A DNA stretch of 64,000 nucleotides from Theocolax elegans (Eukaryota; Arthropoda; Insecta; Hymenoptera; Cerocephalidae). The number at the start of each line of letters is the position of its first letter. Position 1 is the first letter of the stretch. The position numbers and the translations under genes are program-made. Positions 33,324-44,261 of the stretch are shown piece by piece. The stretch is from assembly GCA_026168455.1 (NCBI GenBank), contig CM047429.1, positions 32,509,850 to 32,573,849 on the forward strand, read 5' to 3'. The notes beneath the pieces were generated by a model. The model did no database searches. It was not told the DNA's origin and saw only the letters and a list, made by a program, of their open reading frames with translations.

Positions 33324-36170
33324 TGGTCGACAGTTTAAGGTATTCCACTTCCGCCAACATCGCCAGAAGAATCTCTTCCTTTGGGGCCTGCAAGCGCAAT
33401 GTCGCCTTAAGTGCCCTCTTTACACTCTGGATCAACCGCTCCGAGCTACCACCCATGTGCGGTGCGCCAGGGGGGATGAACTTCCACACTATAGCATTGT
33501 TCGTCGCATGGTCGGTAAGTTTCGCTGTATCTAGGGAATGAACAGCTGCTCGTAACTCCGCCTCTGCTCCTCGTAGATTGATCCCGTTGTCACTGTGGAT
33601 CTCCGTGGGTTGTCCTCTACGAGCTGCCATCCTTCTAAGCGCCATTATGGTTGAATCTGCGCTCAATGACGCGGCGAGTTCGATGTTGATGGCTCGCGTG
33701 GTCAGACAGGTAAATAGTACGCCCCATCGTTTTTCGTGACGTCTACCTACAGCTACCACCATTGGACCAAAATAGTCAATGCCACAGAAAGAGAATGGCT
33801 TATGATGGTGGGCGAGGCGTGCGATTGGTAGATTTCCTAATCGTGGTGGTCTTGGCATATCCCGTCGGAGACAACAGAGTTGGCACGAATTACATACTGA
33901 TTTTAACGTTGCTCGCAGCTTGGTTACACAGAATTTTTGACGTATCTCGTTAAGTACTATGTTGTGAAAGCCATGATGAAACCTGATGTGATATTCGTTT
34001 AACATCAGTCTCACGAAAGGATGACTACCACATAGAATGATTGGGTTTCTCGTGTCGTCCGGTACTCCCGAGACTGCGTCGATGCGTCCTTCGGCTCTAA
34101 GCAAACCTTCCTCGCCCAGTCGAGGAATAAATTTTATGATTTTAGAGTCCTTGCGAACGGGTTTTCCTCGCTTAAGACTATTAATCTCTGCTCCAAAAGC
34201 CTCTTCCTGGCATTGTCGGATCCACATTATTTCCGCTTGCCTTATCATATCGGCCGACAAGGGTTGTCCGGGATTTTGGTGCCGCCGACAGATCTCCACG
34301 AACTGCAATACTCTTGCTGTGGCGCGTAACAACCTGATTCGCGAGGAAAATCTGTCTATGTTTGGAAGAGCGCTGCCTCCTAATGATTGACATATATGAT
34401 TTATGGAAAAAATATCGGGCGTCTCTTGAACTTCAGAACTTGACGCTTCAACAGGCAGGTTATCGAGTTCGCGTCTGTCATTCATCTGATACAGAATGTT
34501 AGGTCCCTTTAACCACCGCGAATTTATTGACAAATATGTCGATGAGTCTCTCGTCGCGTCGTCAGCGGGATTGTCTTCTGACCTCACCCACTTCCACTCG
34601 GAGGCTTCGGTGAGCTCCTCGATTTCACCCATCCTAAAGGCCACATACGGACGGAAATTTCGAGGTTCCCCCTTTATCCAGTTGATGACAGTCTGGGATT
34701 CGGAATAATAAACGCGAAGATTGAATTTAATCTCGCTCATTTCCGTCTGTATTGATCGTACTAATCTTGCCGCCATTAGAGCCGCCTGCAGCTCAAGCCG
34801 CGGTATAGTAGTCGGCTTGATCGGCGCGACACGACTCTTACCTGCCACGAATGCAACGTCGACGATTCCGTTTTCGTATTCGACTTTATTGTATACGACA
34901 GCAGCATACGCTTGTTGACTGGCGTCGCAGAAGGCATGGAGCTCGTTCCGAATCGGCTTACCCGGCAATTTATATAGACGACGAGGGACCTTAATGTCAC
35001 CTATCTTTGGTAGATCTTCTACCCAACGTCTCCATTTCATGAACTCTGAATCTTTCAAACGGTCATCCCGTCCCACTGCGCTTTTCCACACATCCTGTAA
35101 GATTATTCTTCCGCGCACAGTGAAGGGGGCTAGAAATCCAATAGGACCATAAACGGACATCACGACGCTTAACGCTTGGCGCTTGGTCGGCGCTTTTACT
35201 TTACTCGTTATCTCGCGAGGCACGCGTTGGAAGGAGACTTTGAACCCGAGAGTGTCCTCGCGAGGGTTCCATATCAAACCTAAAGTTTTAGTGTGAGCGT
35301 TGAAGGATGCATTTGAATCGATATCTACAGATCCCTGATGCTTATCCACTTGAGGTACCGCTTGCAACACAGACTCGCGGTTGCTCGTCCACTTGTGCAT
35401 CTTGAATCCGCCTTCTTCATTTATTTGGATAACTTGTTTTATACGATTTATAGCTTCCTCTTCAGTCATCGCACAATCCAAATAATCATCCATATAGAAG
35501 TTATCACTTATGGACTTTGCGGATTCAGAGATCTGTGCTCCCGACTCAACTGCATTTCTATTTAGCACATGTATGGCACTACATGGGGAAGAGCGAACGC
35601 CGAAAACCAGAGTACGCAGACAATATACATCTGGAGCGTTCTGTCGGTCCTTACCTCTGTACAGGAATCGCTGAAACCTCTGGTCCGGTTCCCTTACATT
35701 GACGCGTAAGAACATATCCTGTATATCACTGGTGTAGGCCACGCGAGCTCGTCTGAATCGTAATAGAACTCCGAGAAGCGAATTGAGAAGATCGGGACCC
35801 GATAATAAATTATCGTTCAAACAGGTGCCATTACATTTTGAGGCGGCGTCGAATACTATGCGGATTTTTCCTGGTTTGTTCGGATGCCACACTCCAAAAT
35901 GTGGCAAATACCATTCTCGCCCGACATCATCGTTCTGATTTGCAATTTTTACTGCGTATCCGTTTTGAATGAGTCTCTCGATCTCGCCGTGATACAATCT
36001 TGCGTAAGATTGATCATCATCGAGTTTTTTCTCTAAACTATATAAGCGATTGCGCGCAATATGTTTGCTCCGCGGAAGAGCGGTCGAATCGGAGGCCCAA
36101 AGGAGCCCGGTTTCCCAACCTCCTCTGGTACGTTTTGTCGTTTCATCCAATACGCGTTCTGCTCGTTGAC
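33298..36170 (-). pseudogene. pol: BEL reverse transcriptase, RNase H and integrase core
   Basis: Long open frame of about 950 codons. Reverse transcriptase with YTSDIQDMFLRV and the catalytic YMDDYLDC (family YVDD); RNase H with LHAFCDASQQAYAAVVY; integrase H2C2 zinc segment (HIRFHHGFHN ... CNSCQLC) and the DDE core: FCGIDYFGP, IHSDNGINLRGA and GGSSERLIQSVK. The first codon given by ORF calling is a TTG; coding similarity extends about 20 codons further upstream (SNRQKLCAKSQRAERVLDE), to where a one-base deletion in a T run near 36217-36221 breaks the join to the protease frame. Confidence 0.93.
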
Positions 36171-36203
36171 TCTTTGCGCATAGTTTTTGTCGATTGGATA
36201 CGC

Positions 36204-36833
36204 CTAGCGCGACGAGAGAAAACTATATTTCACCAGTTCTAATAGTTGTGTCAATTCCGATTTTTCATCAACGTTAACGCAAAAATTTACAGGATCTCGA
36301 GTTAGTTTGTTCTTTTTAGAGTTAGATCTTCCATGAATCACCCAACCTAGCTCGGTTCGAGAGACAACCAGATGGGTGGCCTTGGTTGGGATTACTTCCT
36401 GAGAAATGATCAATTCCCAATGGTCTTGACCAATAAGGATCTTAGGAGTAACTTCTTTGTACACGTCGATTTCAACCGTACTATTCAGATCATTTATCAT
36501 TCGTACGTCATGTTCTTGTAAAGATTGTTTCGTTAGTCCTAACGGCCGTACTGTTCTTACGCTGCTCAAGCGATGGTACTTTCCGTTGGGTCCGGTTATA
36601 TCCACGGCAACTACTTGACTCCTCCAGTCAACAGAGCTAGAGTTCTTTACTCCAGACATCGACAGTGGCCGCCTCTCACCAGACACTCCTATCGACTCAG
36701 CCACCGAAGCGTCTAGTAGCGTAAGCGATGAACCCTCATCGAGCAGGGCGTACACATTAATATGCGAGCCGGTCGGATCAAATAAGGTTACCGGTATGAT
36801 CTTTAGAACCACCGGCCCGGCATCTCTTAGTCA
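36204..36833 (-). pseudogene. BEL aspartic protease region
   Basis: In the same frame as gag and directly following its TGA. Contains VVLKIIPVTLFD, the active-site block YALLDEGSSLTLLD and ILIGQDHWELI, typical of the retropepsin region of BEL/Pao polyproteins. Ends at a stop caused by a one-base deletion before the reverse transcriptase. Confidence 0.88.
36828..36833 (-). promoter_or_regulatory. UGA-CUA stop context between BEL gag and protease
   Basis: Minus strand reads TTG TGA CTA AGA, with gag and protease in the same frame on either side. UGA followed by CUA is an established readthrough-prone context. It may be a programmed readthrough site or simply a nonsense mutation. The TGA itself is 36831-36833 and CTA follows at 36828-36830. 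Confidence 0.4.
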
Positions 36834-38378
36834 CAAATTGTTATTGGTTCGACCACAAGTTGAACGGAGTCGCGCCTCTTTATTAATAGAAGCCTGCTTA
36901 TGCGCATTCTCCCGATGTAACATGTAGTGATGCTTTTTACCACATGCGTCGATTTCACACGCCTTCCTCGTACATGCTACAGCTCTATGCCCAGGGGATA
37001 GACAATTGAAGCACACGTTCGATTTCAATGCCGATTTCCAACGATTTTCGAGGGTGGTTCGTCGGAAGCGTTCACACTTGGACGGGGAATGTTGACCTCG
37101 TTTGCACAAGGCACAAACAATGTTTCCTATACCGTTCCGCGGCGTTACACCTTCGCCCGTAACTAATATTGCAGCCTCGTCGCGAAACCGGGAACGACGC
37201 GGATCGGGAAATCTCATTGCCTGGATTTCTTGGCGTCTAGAAAAGGTCGCCCTCATTACAGCTGTACCCGCGATACATTCCATCTCTGCTTCCGATTCGA
37301 GAAAATCTGCTATAGTCACCAATCGCGGCTGGTTTTTGGGTGCGTTTACCAGGAAGCGGTTGTACAATGGTAGCATCGGAGTCGGCAGCTTTGCCAAAAT
37401 AGCGCTACTTAAGACGGGGTTATGTAAATAACCAATATAATTCAGAGCCTGAATGGCGGATACAGCATTCCGTACCTTCGTGGATACAGTGGCTATGTCA
37501 ATTTTTCCCGAAGCTACGTGCGGCATCTTTTTAATCTCATCTATGACCTTTTCGATAATAATGTCCGGGTTTCCAAAACGCACTTCGAGAGTTCTCATCA
37601 CTCGTGAAGCGCTAGTGACAGTAATAAGTAATGACGAGACCGCTTCTCTCGCTCTACCTTTCAGACAATCAAACAAACGCCCGACATTTTCCTCATCAGT
37701 ATAGCCACCAAGACGCGTGGACAAGTCAAAGGCGTGCTTAAATCTCAACCATTCTGCCGACTCTCCATCAATGGAAGGGAGGTTCTTATTCGACAGCCTA
37801 TTTAGAATTTTTGAAGTCGTCTCCCTTTCCGCTCGAGCGGGTATAGGAGGTTCACGCTCTGCCCGACCTGTTACCGCGCCTGACGCCCGATTCGGTGGAT
37901 CTTCGGCAACGTTCGCCCCCGCGCGTTCCACTTCACTTAACCAATCGCTAACGCTATTCCTATCACGACCTGGAAACTCGCGATGTCCGGAGGTATCACT
38001 CCCAGAACTATCGATGAGTTCGTAATCTAACCTACACTGCAAAAGATGCAAGTCTAGCTTTTCCCGTTCGTCGATTGCTCTTTTCTTTATACCTACGCGG
38101 GCTCGTTCAGCTTCGAATTCTAAACGTCTTTTACAGCTTGCTTCTGATCTCGACCTGTCACTTGGTAAAATAATACTTACATTCGAATGAGTCTGCGGCC
38201 CGTTGGCGGGAGGTTCAGGTGTATGGTCACCGCTGCTTCGTTGTCGTCCCGGCGAAACACCTGACCGAGCTTCCACTAGTCCCGAAGAAGGGGCTCTATT
38301 GGGTAAATTGCGTCCTAAAACGCGGCGGCCCGGCGGACGTCCTCTTCTACCTGGTGGCATGGCACAAACAGCGTCCAC
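36831..38378 (-). CDS. gag: BEL gag (515 residues)
   Basis: Starts with Met at 38378 and ends at the TGA at 36831-36833. Central Gag region with LPSIDGESAEWLRFKHAF and the LLYNRFL-type segment (LPLYNRFLVNAP), followed by three zinc-knuckle-like motifs: CALCKRGQHSPSKC and VCFNCLSPGHRAVAC (both C-X2-C-X4-H-X4-C) and a third, CEIDACGKKHHYMLH. Gag coats the element RNA in virus-like particles. The frame is intact for its whole length, in line with the young LTRs. Confidence 0.92.
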   Translation of the reverse strand: MDAVCAMPPGRRGRPPGRRVLGRNLPNRAPSSGLVEARSGVSPGRQRSSGDHTPEPPANGPQTHSNVSIILPSDRSRSEASCKRRLEFEAERARVGIKKRAIDEREKLDLHLLQCRLDYELIDSSGSDTSGHREFPGRDRNSVSDWLSEVERAGANVAEDPPNRASGAVTGRAEREPPIPARAERETTSKILNRLSNKNLPSIDGESAEWLRFKHAFDLSTRLGGYTDEENVGRLFDCLKGRAREAVSSLLITVTSASRVMRTLEVRFGNPDIIIEKVIDEIKKMPHVASGKIDIATVSTKVRNAVSAIQALNYIGYLHNPVLSSAILAKLPTPMLPLYNRFLVNAPKNQPRLVTIADFLESEAEMECIAGTAVMRATFSRRQEIQAMRFPDPRRSRFRDEAAILVTGEGVTPRNGIGNIVCALCKRGQHSPSKCERFRRTTLENRWKSALKSNVCFNCLSPGHRAVACTRKACEIDACGKKHHYMLHRENAHKQASINKEARLRSTCGRTNNNL

Positions 38379-38463
38379 AACAACGTCGCAAAAAATTCAC
38401 TCGCGATCCACGAATAAGTAACTCGAGAATTCCGACAACCTATCCCCTCCGTCCCGGACAAAG

Positions 38464-38481
38464 TCCCGGGTTTCGGCACCA
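38464..38481 (-). other. BEL primer binding site, tRNA-Phe
   Basis: Minus strand TGGTGCCGAAACCCGGGA, exactly complementary over 18 nt to the 3' end of eukaryotic tRNA-Phe (TCCCGGGTTTCGGCACCA). It abuts the 5' LTR. Confidence 0.85.
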
Positions 38482-39076
38482 TATGGTGGAAGGGATAGGG
38501 GTTTTAAATAATAACACTTGATTATGTCGACAACAACGTAAATTTATTTAAAGAAGTAGACTATTAGGCGCTACTTGCCTTTACAATTACGAACTGAACT
38601 GATACGATATATTCGCACGCTTTTATACAAGGTTAGTGCCCCACTTCGAGGTCACCCGCGGTCCAATCGGAAGAACGCTCGTTTTTACCGCGCAGCCGGG
38701 ACTCTCCCCCCTGTTTTAGAACTGCTCAATAAAGCCCGCGTGGTGCCGAGCTATTAAGGCCGGACCACCTTCCCGGGCAAGATAACTTTTCCTCGGCCGC
38801 CCGCGTAGAACCGGGCTACTAAAACCGGACTACCTTCCCGGACAACATATCAATCGAATATATGCGCACCCGCACGTTATCGAACCACATAGATCGAAAA
38901 CGCCTTCCCGGGCTACATTTGAGCTGCAAAAATGCCCGCGCGTAACCAGACATTCTTGGTCCGCCTTCCCGGGGTCGTGTTTACAAATGCCAAAACAATA
39001 ACAAGGAAAATTACAAACTCAAAACAAAACATCAAAACAAAGTCGAGCGGAAACATGGGACCCTGAGCCTCATCGG
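38482..39076 (-). repeat. BEL 5' LTR
   Basis: About 595 bp, near-identical to 32246-32844, with the same TATA box and AATAAA on the minus strand. Its right end borders satellite directly. Confidence 0.93.
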
Positions 39077-41130
39077 CTGGATATTTTGGGAATTTCTAAG
39101 ATATTCCGAAACAACTCCACTAATAATGGGATATCCAGGATATTACGGGATGTTCTGAGGTATCCCGAGACGAGTATACTAATAACGGGATTTCCTGGAG
39201 ATTTCGGAAATTTCTGAATGGTAGCAAAATGAGTCCAATAATTTTGGAATTTACTGGATATTTTGGAAATTTCTGAGGTACTTCGGAATGATTCTTCTGT
39301 TGCGAGATTCCCTGAATATTTCGTGCACTTCTGAGGTACTTCGGGATGATACTTCTAATTACGAGATTTACTTAATTTTTCGGGAATTTCTGAGGTGTTA
39401 CGGTATAACACCACTAAGTGCGGGGTTTCCTGGATATTTCAGAATTTCTGAAGTATTGCGAGATATGTCCACTAATTGCGGGTTTCCTGGATATTTCGGG
39501 AATTTCTGAGATATTACGGTATAACTACACTAATTACGGGATTTCCTGGATATTACGGGAATTCTGAGGTATTTCGTGAATTTCTGAGATATTCAGGATT
39601 GCTACAGTTAATACTGGATTTTCTGGATATTACGGGAATGTCTGATGTAGTACGGGATAACTCCACTAATTGCAGGATTTACTACATATTTTCGGAATCT
39701 GAGGTGCTGTTGGATAAGTAATCTTATTGCGGGATTTCCAGGATATCCTGGAAATTCCTAAGTATTTCAAGATATCTCCAATAATAACGGAATTTCCTGG
39801 AAATTTCGCGAATTTCTGAACAGTTGCGAAATAAGCCTAATAATTTTGGGAAATCCTGGCTATTTCGGTAATTTCTGTTGTATTCCGGGATCATTCCACT
39901 AATTACGGGATTTTCTAGGTATTTCAAAACATCTGAGATATTTCGGGAATTTCTGAGATATTTGGAATGACTACAATATTACGGGATTTCTTGGATATTT
40001 TGTGAATTTCTTAGATAATCCGAAATACCTCCACTACTTATAGGATTTACTGGATATTACGGGAATTTTTGAGGTATTCGGGGAACATTCAACGAATTAC
40101 GGGATTTTCTGGATATTCTAGGATTTTCTGAGTTATTGCGGGATTAGGCCACTAATTGCGGGATTTCCAGGATATTTTGGGAATTTCCGAGGTATTCCAG
40201 AATCGTTCCACGAATTTCGGGATTTCCTGGATATTTGAGTATTTGCTGAGGTATTACGGGATAACTGCACAAATTACGGAATGGCCTGAATATTTCGGGA
40301 ATTTCTGAGATATTGGGGATGACTACACTAATTGCGGGATTCACTAGATATTTTGGGAATTTTTGAGGTATTGTGGGATAAGTAAATTGTGGGAAATCTC
40401 AAGAATTTCGAGATAAGTCCAATAATAACGGAATTTCTGTGATATTTTGTGATAATAAAAAATAATTCCACTAATTATGGGATTTCCTGGATATTTCAGG
40501 AATTTCTGAGCTATTGCGGGATTAATCCACTAATTCCGGGATTTTCTGGATATTTCAAAAATTCCTGAGATATGCGGTATGACTACATTAATTACGAAAT
40601 TTCCTGGATATTACTGGAATTTTTTAAGCATTCCGGGATGATTTCGCTATTTACGGAATTTCCTGGATATTTTGGTAATTTCTTAGATATCCTGAAATAA
40701 CTCCACTACTTTAGTGATTTCCAGGATATTTCTGAAATTCTGAGTTATTTCAAGTCACCTGTAATAATAATGGGATTTCCTGGAGATTTGCTGGGATTTA
40801 CTAGATATTACGGAATTTTTTGAGGTAATGTGGGATGAATAAACTGATCGCAGGATTTCCTGGATATTTATGGAATTTCTGAATAGTAGCGAAATAAGTC
40901 CAATATTTTTGGGATTACCTGGATATTTCGGAAATTTCTGAGGTATCCTGTGATAATTCCGCTAATTACGGGATTTCCTGGATATTTTGGGAATTTCTTA
41001 GATATTCTGAAATAACTTCACTACTTATGCGATTTGCAGGATATTTCGGAAATTCTGAGGTATGGCGGGATTAGTTCACTAATTGCGAGTTTTACTGGAT
41101 ATTTCGGGCATTTTTGAGGTATTACAAGAA
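39077..41130 (+). repeat. 59-bp satellite block S3
   Basis: About 2 kb of diverged monomers, plus orientation, continuing block S2 on the other side of the BEL element. ORFs in it are incidental. Its right end directly abuts gag-like sequence of Gypsy element A. Confidence 0.93.
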
Positions 41131-41149
41131 TGTATTCTTCAAGCCAAAA

Positions 41150-42870
41150 TAAAATTGTGATTTGATGTCGGGTAGCCTTTGGTCGTTGTCTTTAAGTTTA
41201 TTACCTGGAGAAGATTTAGTCAGTTTGGATGTAGAGACAGGCAGTAGAATTATTTTAAAAGAATTACATAAGTTATCGGATTGGCAAATTTTTAAATATA
41301 CCGATAAGAAATGTTTGAGTCGTAATTGTGATGGCATAACGATAAGAGAGTGTGTCCATCGATATTCTTTGCTTCAATACTGCGGTACGACATCAGCAGC
41401 GTGGAATCCAGCTATCGATGAGAGTGAATCGGAATTTTATAATGATGATGATATAAAGACATCTTTCTAATTTCCAATCAATCCAGCTTTAAATACTTTA
41501 CATTCAAGTAGTATGCAGTTAAGAAGAAATAATGATAACGTGTTGGCAAGAGAATCGGATATTAATAATATACCGTTAAAAACTGGACAAACAGTAGGAA
41601 GATTTCAGGACCCTATTTCCCTGAATAGTCAACGTGAACTTTCAGGATGGCAAAGCAGGCAGTCACAGGTGTTAGATATACTTACCCTACATGTTCTATT
41701 GGATAATGCTCCTCCAGCTGATTCGTTAATACCTATAGAGGAATCAAATGATTTAAGGAATGAAGTTCCTAGTATTTCCCCTCGAACTCGATGTACTCAG
41801 TTTGCGGTCCCCGAAGGAAGAGTTCGTAATGTACCAAGAGATAATTATGAACAACGGTCAATGACATTGACGGAACCAAGTAATACAGAAAATCCAGCCT
41901 ACCCCACGATTGAAGCTGATAATACTTCGTATTTTCCAATCGCTAACCCAATTTTTACTCGAGCAGACCAAAGTGGAACGATAAATGAAAAGGACTGTCA
42001 TGTTCCTGGACTCGAGGACAGTTATTTACAAAATTATCCAGCCAGTATGTCAGGACGAAACCATTATGATATCAATAATGTTCATCGTGGTGATATGACC
42101 CGAACTAATTATCAAGAGGAAATACCAGCTAGAGAGGTGGATGGACGACCTAGGATGGGGGAATGAGTAACGGGTCGAGTCCATTTGAGTACTGACCATA
42201 ATGGGATAGAGTAGACACAACCATTATCGTTGGAAATGGAACGAAGGACAGTGAACAGATCGAACTATATTCCAAGAGTAGATCCTATTAATCAAGCTAG
42301 GGCGGAAAGCAATGTAAATAATATAAATAATCCAGCCAAAAGTACCAGAATCCGATTCCCAAGTAATATACCGGAAAATAATTATAATACCGGTAGAAGT
42401 AAAAGGAATACATCCAGATTGGATAATTTCATTTTATTGAGAAAAAAGAGAACGGGAGAATTATTACAGAAGTGGCATGTGGAGTTCAGAGGAACTAAGA
42501 AGCAGGATCCGGAGGCATTTTTGGAGAACTTGACTGCGTTCAAAGAATCATATAATTTATCTTTGGAGGATATTGTTTGAGCTTTACCCTCCGTATTGTA
42601 TGATGATTCTTGGTATTGGTACAGAAGAGAACATAAGAACTGGTCTAGCTACATAGATTTTGAAAGGTTCTTTAGGTTGCAATATTGCATGGAAGATGTT
42701 CAAGAAAGATTAAGGATATCTATTGAAACAAGAATACAAGGTATGGGGGAGGAAATAGCATATTACGATACATGGCCAGAAAGTTGGATTTCCTGGGCAT
42801 CCAAATTTCTGGCCGAGTGTCATATACTATTTTTCTTCATCCCAGTACGAAAGTATACATCTAATAATTA
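41150..42870 (+). pseudogene. gag: Gypsy element A gag, 5' truncated
   Basis: Three open pieces: 41162-41470 (ends GTTSAAW, matching the GPSTAEW segment of element B), 41513-42166 (low-complexity Asn/Ser/Pro-rich middle) and 42230-42871. The last holds the Gag core: WHVEFRGTKKQDPEAFLENL and FKESYNLSLEDIV, and across a TGA at 42578 DDSWYWYRREHKNWSSYIDF. The start Met present in element B is missing, so the copy is cut at its left end by, or recombined with, satellite block S3. It is interrupted on the right by the hairpin-bearing insertion. Confidence 0.82.
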
Positions 42871-42980
42871 ATCTAATAGAAAATACCAGGTGCCGCAATA
42901 TTCGTCTACAGGTTCTTTCGTGGCCTGCTTCAGAGCAATCTAGATGTAACCTCTCGTACCGCAACGTGACACGCGATATT

Positions 42981-43084
42981 CGATGTTTGTTATATATTTG
43001 ATGCCCGCGCGACATTTGCAAAACCGAGGTGAAGCCGAGGTTTTTGCTGGTCGGGGGCGGGCATCAAAAATATAACATACATAC
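42981..43084. repeat. 104-bp hairpin 1 with apical ACCGAGGTGAAGCCGAGGT
   Basis: Arms of about 28 bp (TGTTATATATTTGATGCCCG and its mirror) plus an inner paired segment CGACATTTGCAAAACC, closing on an apical ACCGAGGTGAAGCCGAGGT. The almost fully palindromic structure is not explained by any gene. Confidence 0.75.
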
Positions 43085-43740
43085 ATAAGCATGTATAAAT
43101 TTATTGTAAAATCGTATTACTTTAGCAGCGGTTTTAATGCAAAGTTGCGATAAACAGCGTGCATAGAAGAAGTCGACTTTACATTAATAAAATTTACATT
43201 TGTAGTCAAATATCAATTGCACTGTTAAAATTTGAACATAAAGAAATGAAACATATTTCTTTCATATGCATTTACATCACCGATATTAAATCAATATTAA
43301 ATTGATAGTGTAAAATTTGAAAATGACTCGAAATAGATAGAATGAACACAGTCAACATAAGTATTCTATATATACTCTCGCTCTCTCTTTATATCTCTCG
43401 TTTTATTAAACAAAACAATTATACAAGATATTTTATAAGGCAACATTAAAATACATTTTACATTTGAAAAACATAAGTGCTTGTGGTAAATCGATTAATA
43501 AATTTAAAATAATTTAGCAATGTTTACTTGAGAGCTTAAGCAACGTACATGTTATATTGGGAACGTTGTGGCCGTTGCTACAGCCGTTGCTATGCATCGA
43601 GGCCGCGAAAATCTATGAGCCAATCAGAGCGCGCGAGACTCCGGCCGGCCGCAAAAGTCGCTCTTCCCGTATCCATATGCGGCCGGGAAACACATACTTT
43701 CGGCGGATGGATGAAGAAATAGTATATTACATACCATGGC
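43085..43740. other. Unidentified insertion body inside Gypsy A gag
   Basis: AT-rich for 450 bp, then GC-rich at 43600-43690 with CCGGCCGGCC and CCAATCAGAGCGCGCGAG. No coding sequence. 43705-43742 resembles the gag stretch at 42745-42785, so some gag may be duplicated. Confidence 0.4.
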
Positions 43741-43836
43741 CAGTAAAATAAGAAATGTCTCGGATCACATGTAATTGTCGACCGAGGCGAAGCCGAGGTG
43801 GACGAACATGTGATCCGAGGCTTTCTTTTTTACTAG
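43741..43836. repeat. 96-bp hairpin 2 with the same apical ACCGAGGCGAAGCCGAGGT
   Basis: Arms CTCGGATCACATGT / ACATGTGATCCGAG extended by AGTAAAATAAGAAA-like ends. The stem differs from hairpin 1, but the apical 19 nt are the same apart from one base. Confidence 0.75.
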
Positions 43837-43899
43837 CCAAGGTGTGTATGCTATTTTTCTGCTCGACGTAGCCGGAATACGGCCACTTCAATTCGCGCA

Positions 43900-43929
43900 C
43901 CGGCCGGAAAGTTGCCGCTTTCCGGCCGG
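43900..43929. repeat. GC-rich hairpin CCGGCCGGAAAG-6-CTTTCCGGCCGG
   Basis: Perfect 12-bp stem with loop TTGCCG, in a GC-rich patch within otherwise AT-rich DNA, just before Gypsy A gag resumes. Confidence 0.8.
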
Positions 43930-43989
43930 AGGGCAGAAATAAGTATTTACTTAAGTAAGTTTAGAATTTTATTAGATTAAGTTAAACCT

Positions 43990-44258
43990 TCAATAAGTTT
44001 AGCGTTCCAATTGGACAGGGCTTATAACAATTTACATCCTAGTTATCGTCAAAGAATTGATCGAGACCAATTCCAGTCGTTTGATGAGCTCCAGCAGTTA
44101 GGTAAAAGAGAGGAGCATAGACGAATTAGGGAAAAATTGTATAGACCACCTCCTTCATTGGAGGAATCATATTTTCCAAGTGTTGCTAGCAAGTTATTGG
44201 AATAGTAGATAGTGGATCGGTACATTCGTATTTAGGAAAAGGATTAAGTAAACATTTG
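43990..44258 (+). pseudogene. Gypsy element A gag C-terminus and start of protease
   Basis: LDRAYNNLHPSYRQRIDRDQ and REKLYRPPPSLEESYFP match the C-terminal Gag of element B. No zinc knuckle is left between this and the protease active site VDSGSVHSYLGKG (about 44210-44250), so part of the sequence is deleted. Stops follow LLE at 44203-44208. The protease is cut by the LINE insertion. Confidence 0.78.
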
Positions 44259-44261
44259 AAA

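Larger units (their letters stand above)
32246..39076 (-). mobile_element. Complete BEL/Pao LTR retrotransposon
   Basis: 6.8 kb, minus strand, with two LTRs (32246-32844 and 38482-39076), tRNA-Phe primer site, polypurine tract, and gag, protease, RT/RNase H and integrase in order. The LTRs differ by about nine substitutions and one 4-bp indel in 595 bp (roughly 1.5%), indicating a recent insertion. It sits within 59-bp satellite; no clear target duplication was found. The coding region has an in-frame TGA and two frameshifts. Confidence 0.95.

Noticed and set aside
32246..39076. Target-site duplication of the BEL element
   Set aside because: Left flank (ACAAG) and right flank (CTGGAT) do not match; the LTR ends share extra bases by chance or by recombination, so no duplication is claimed.
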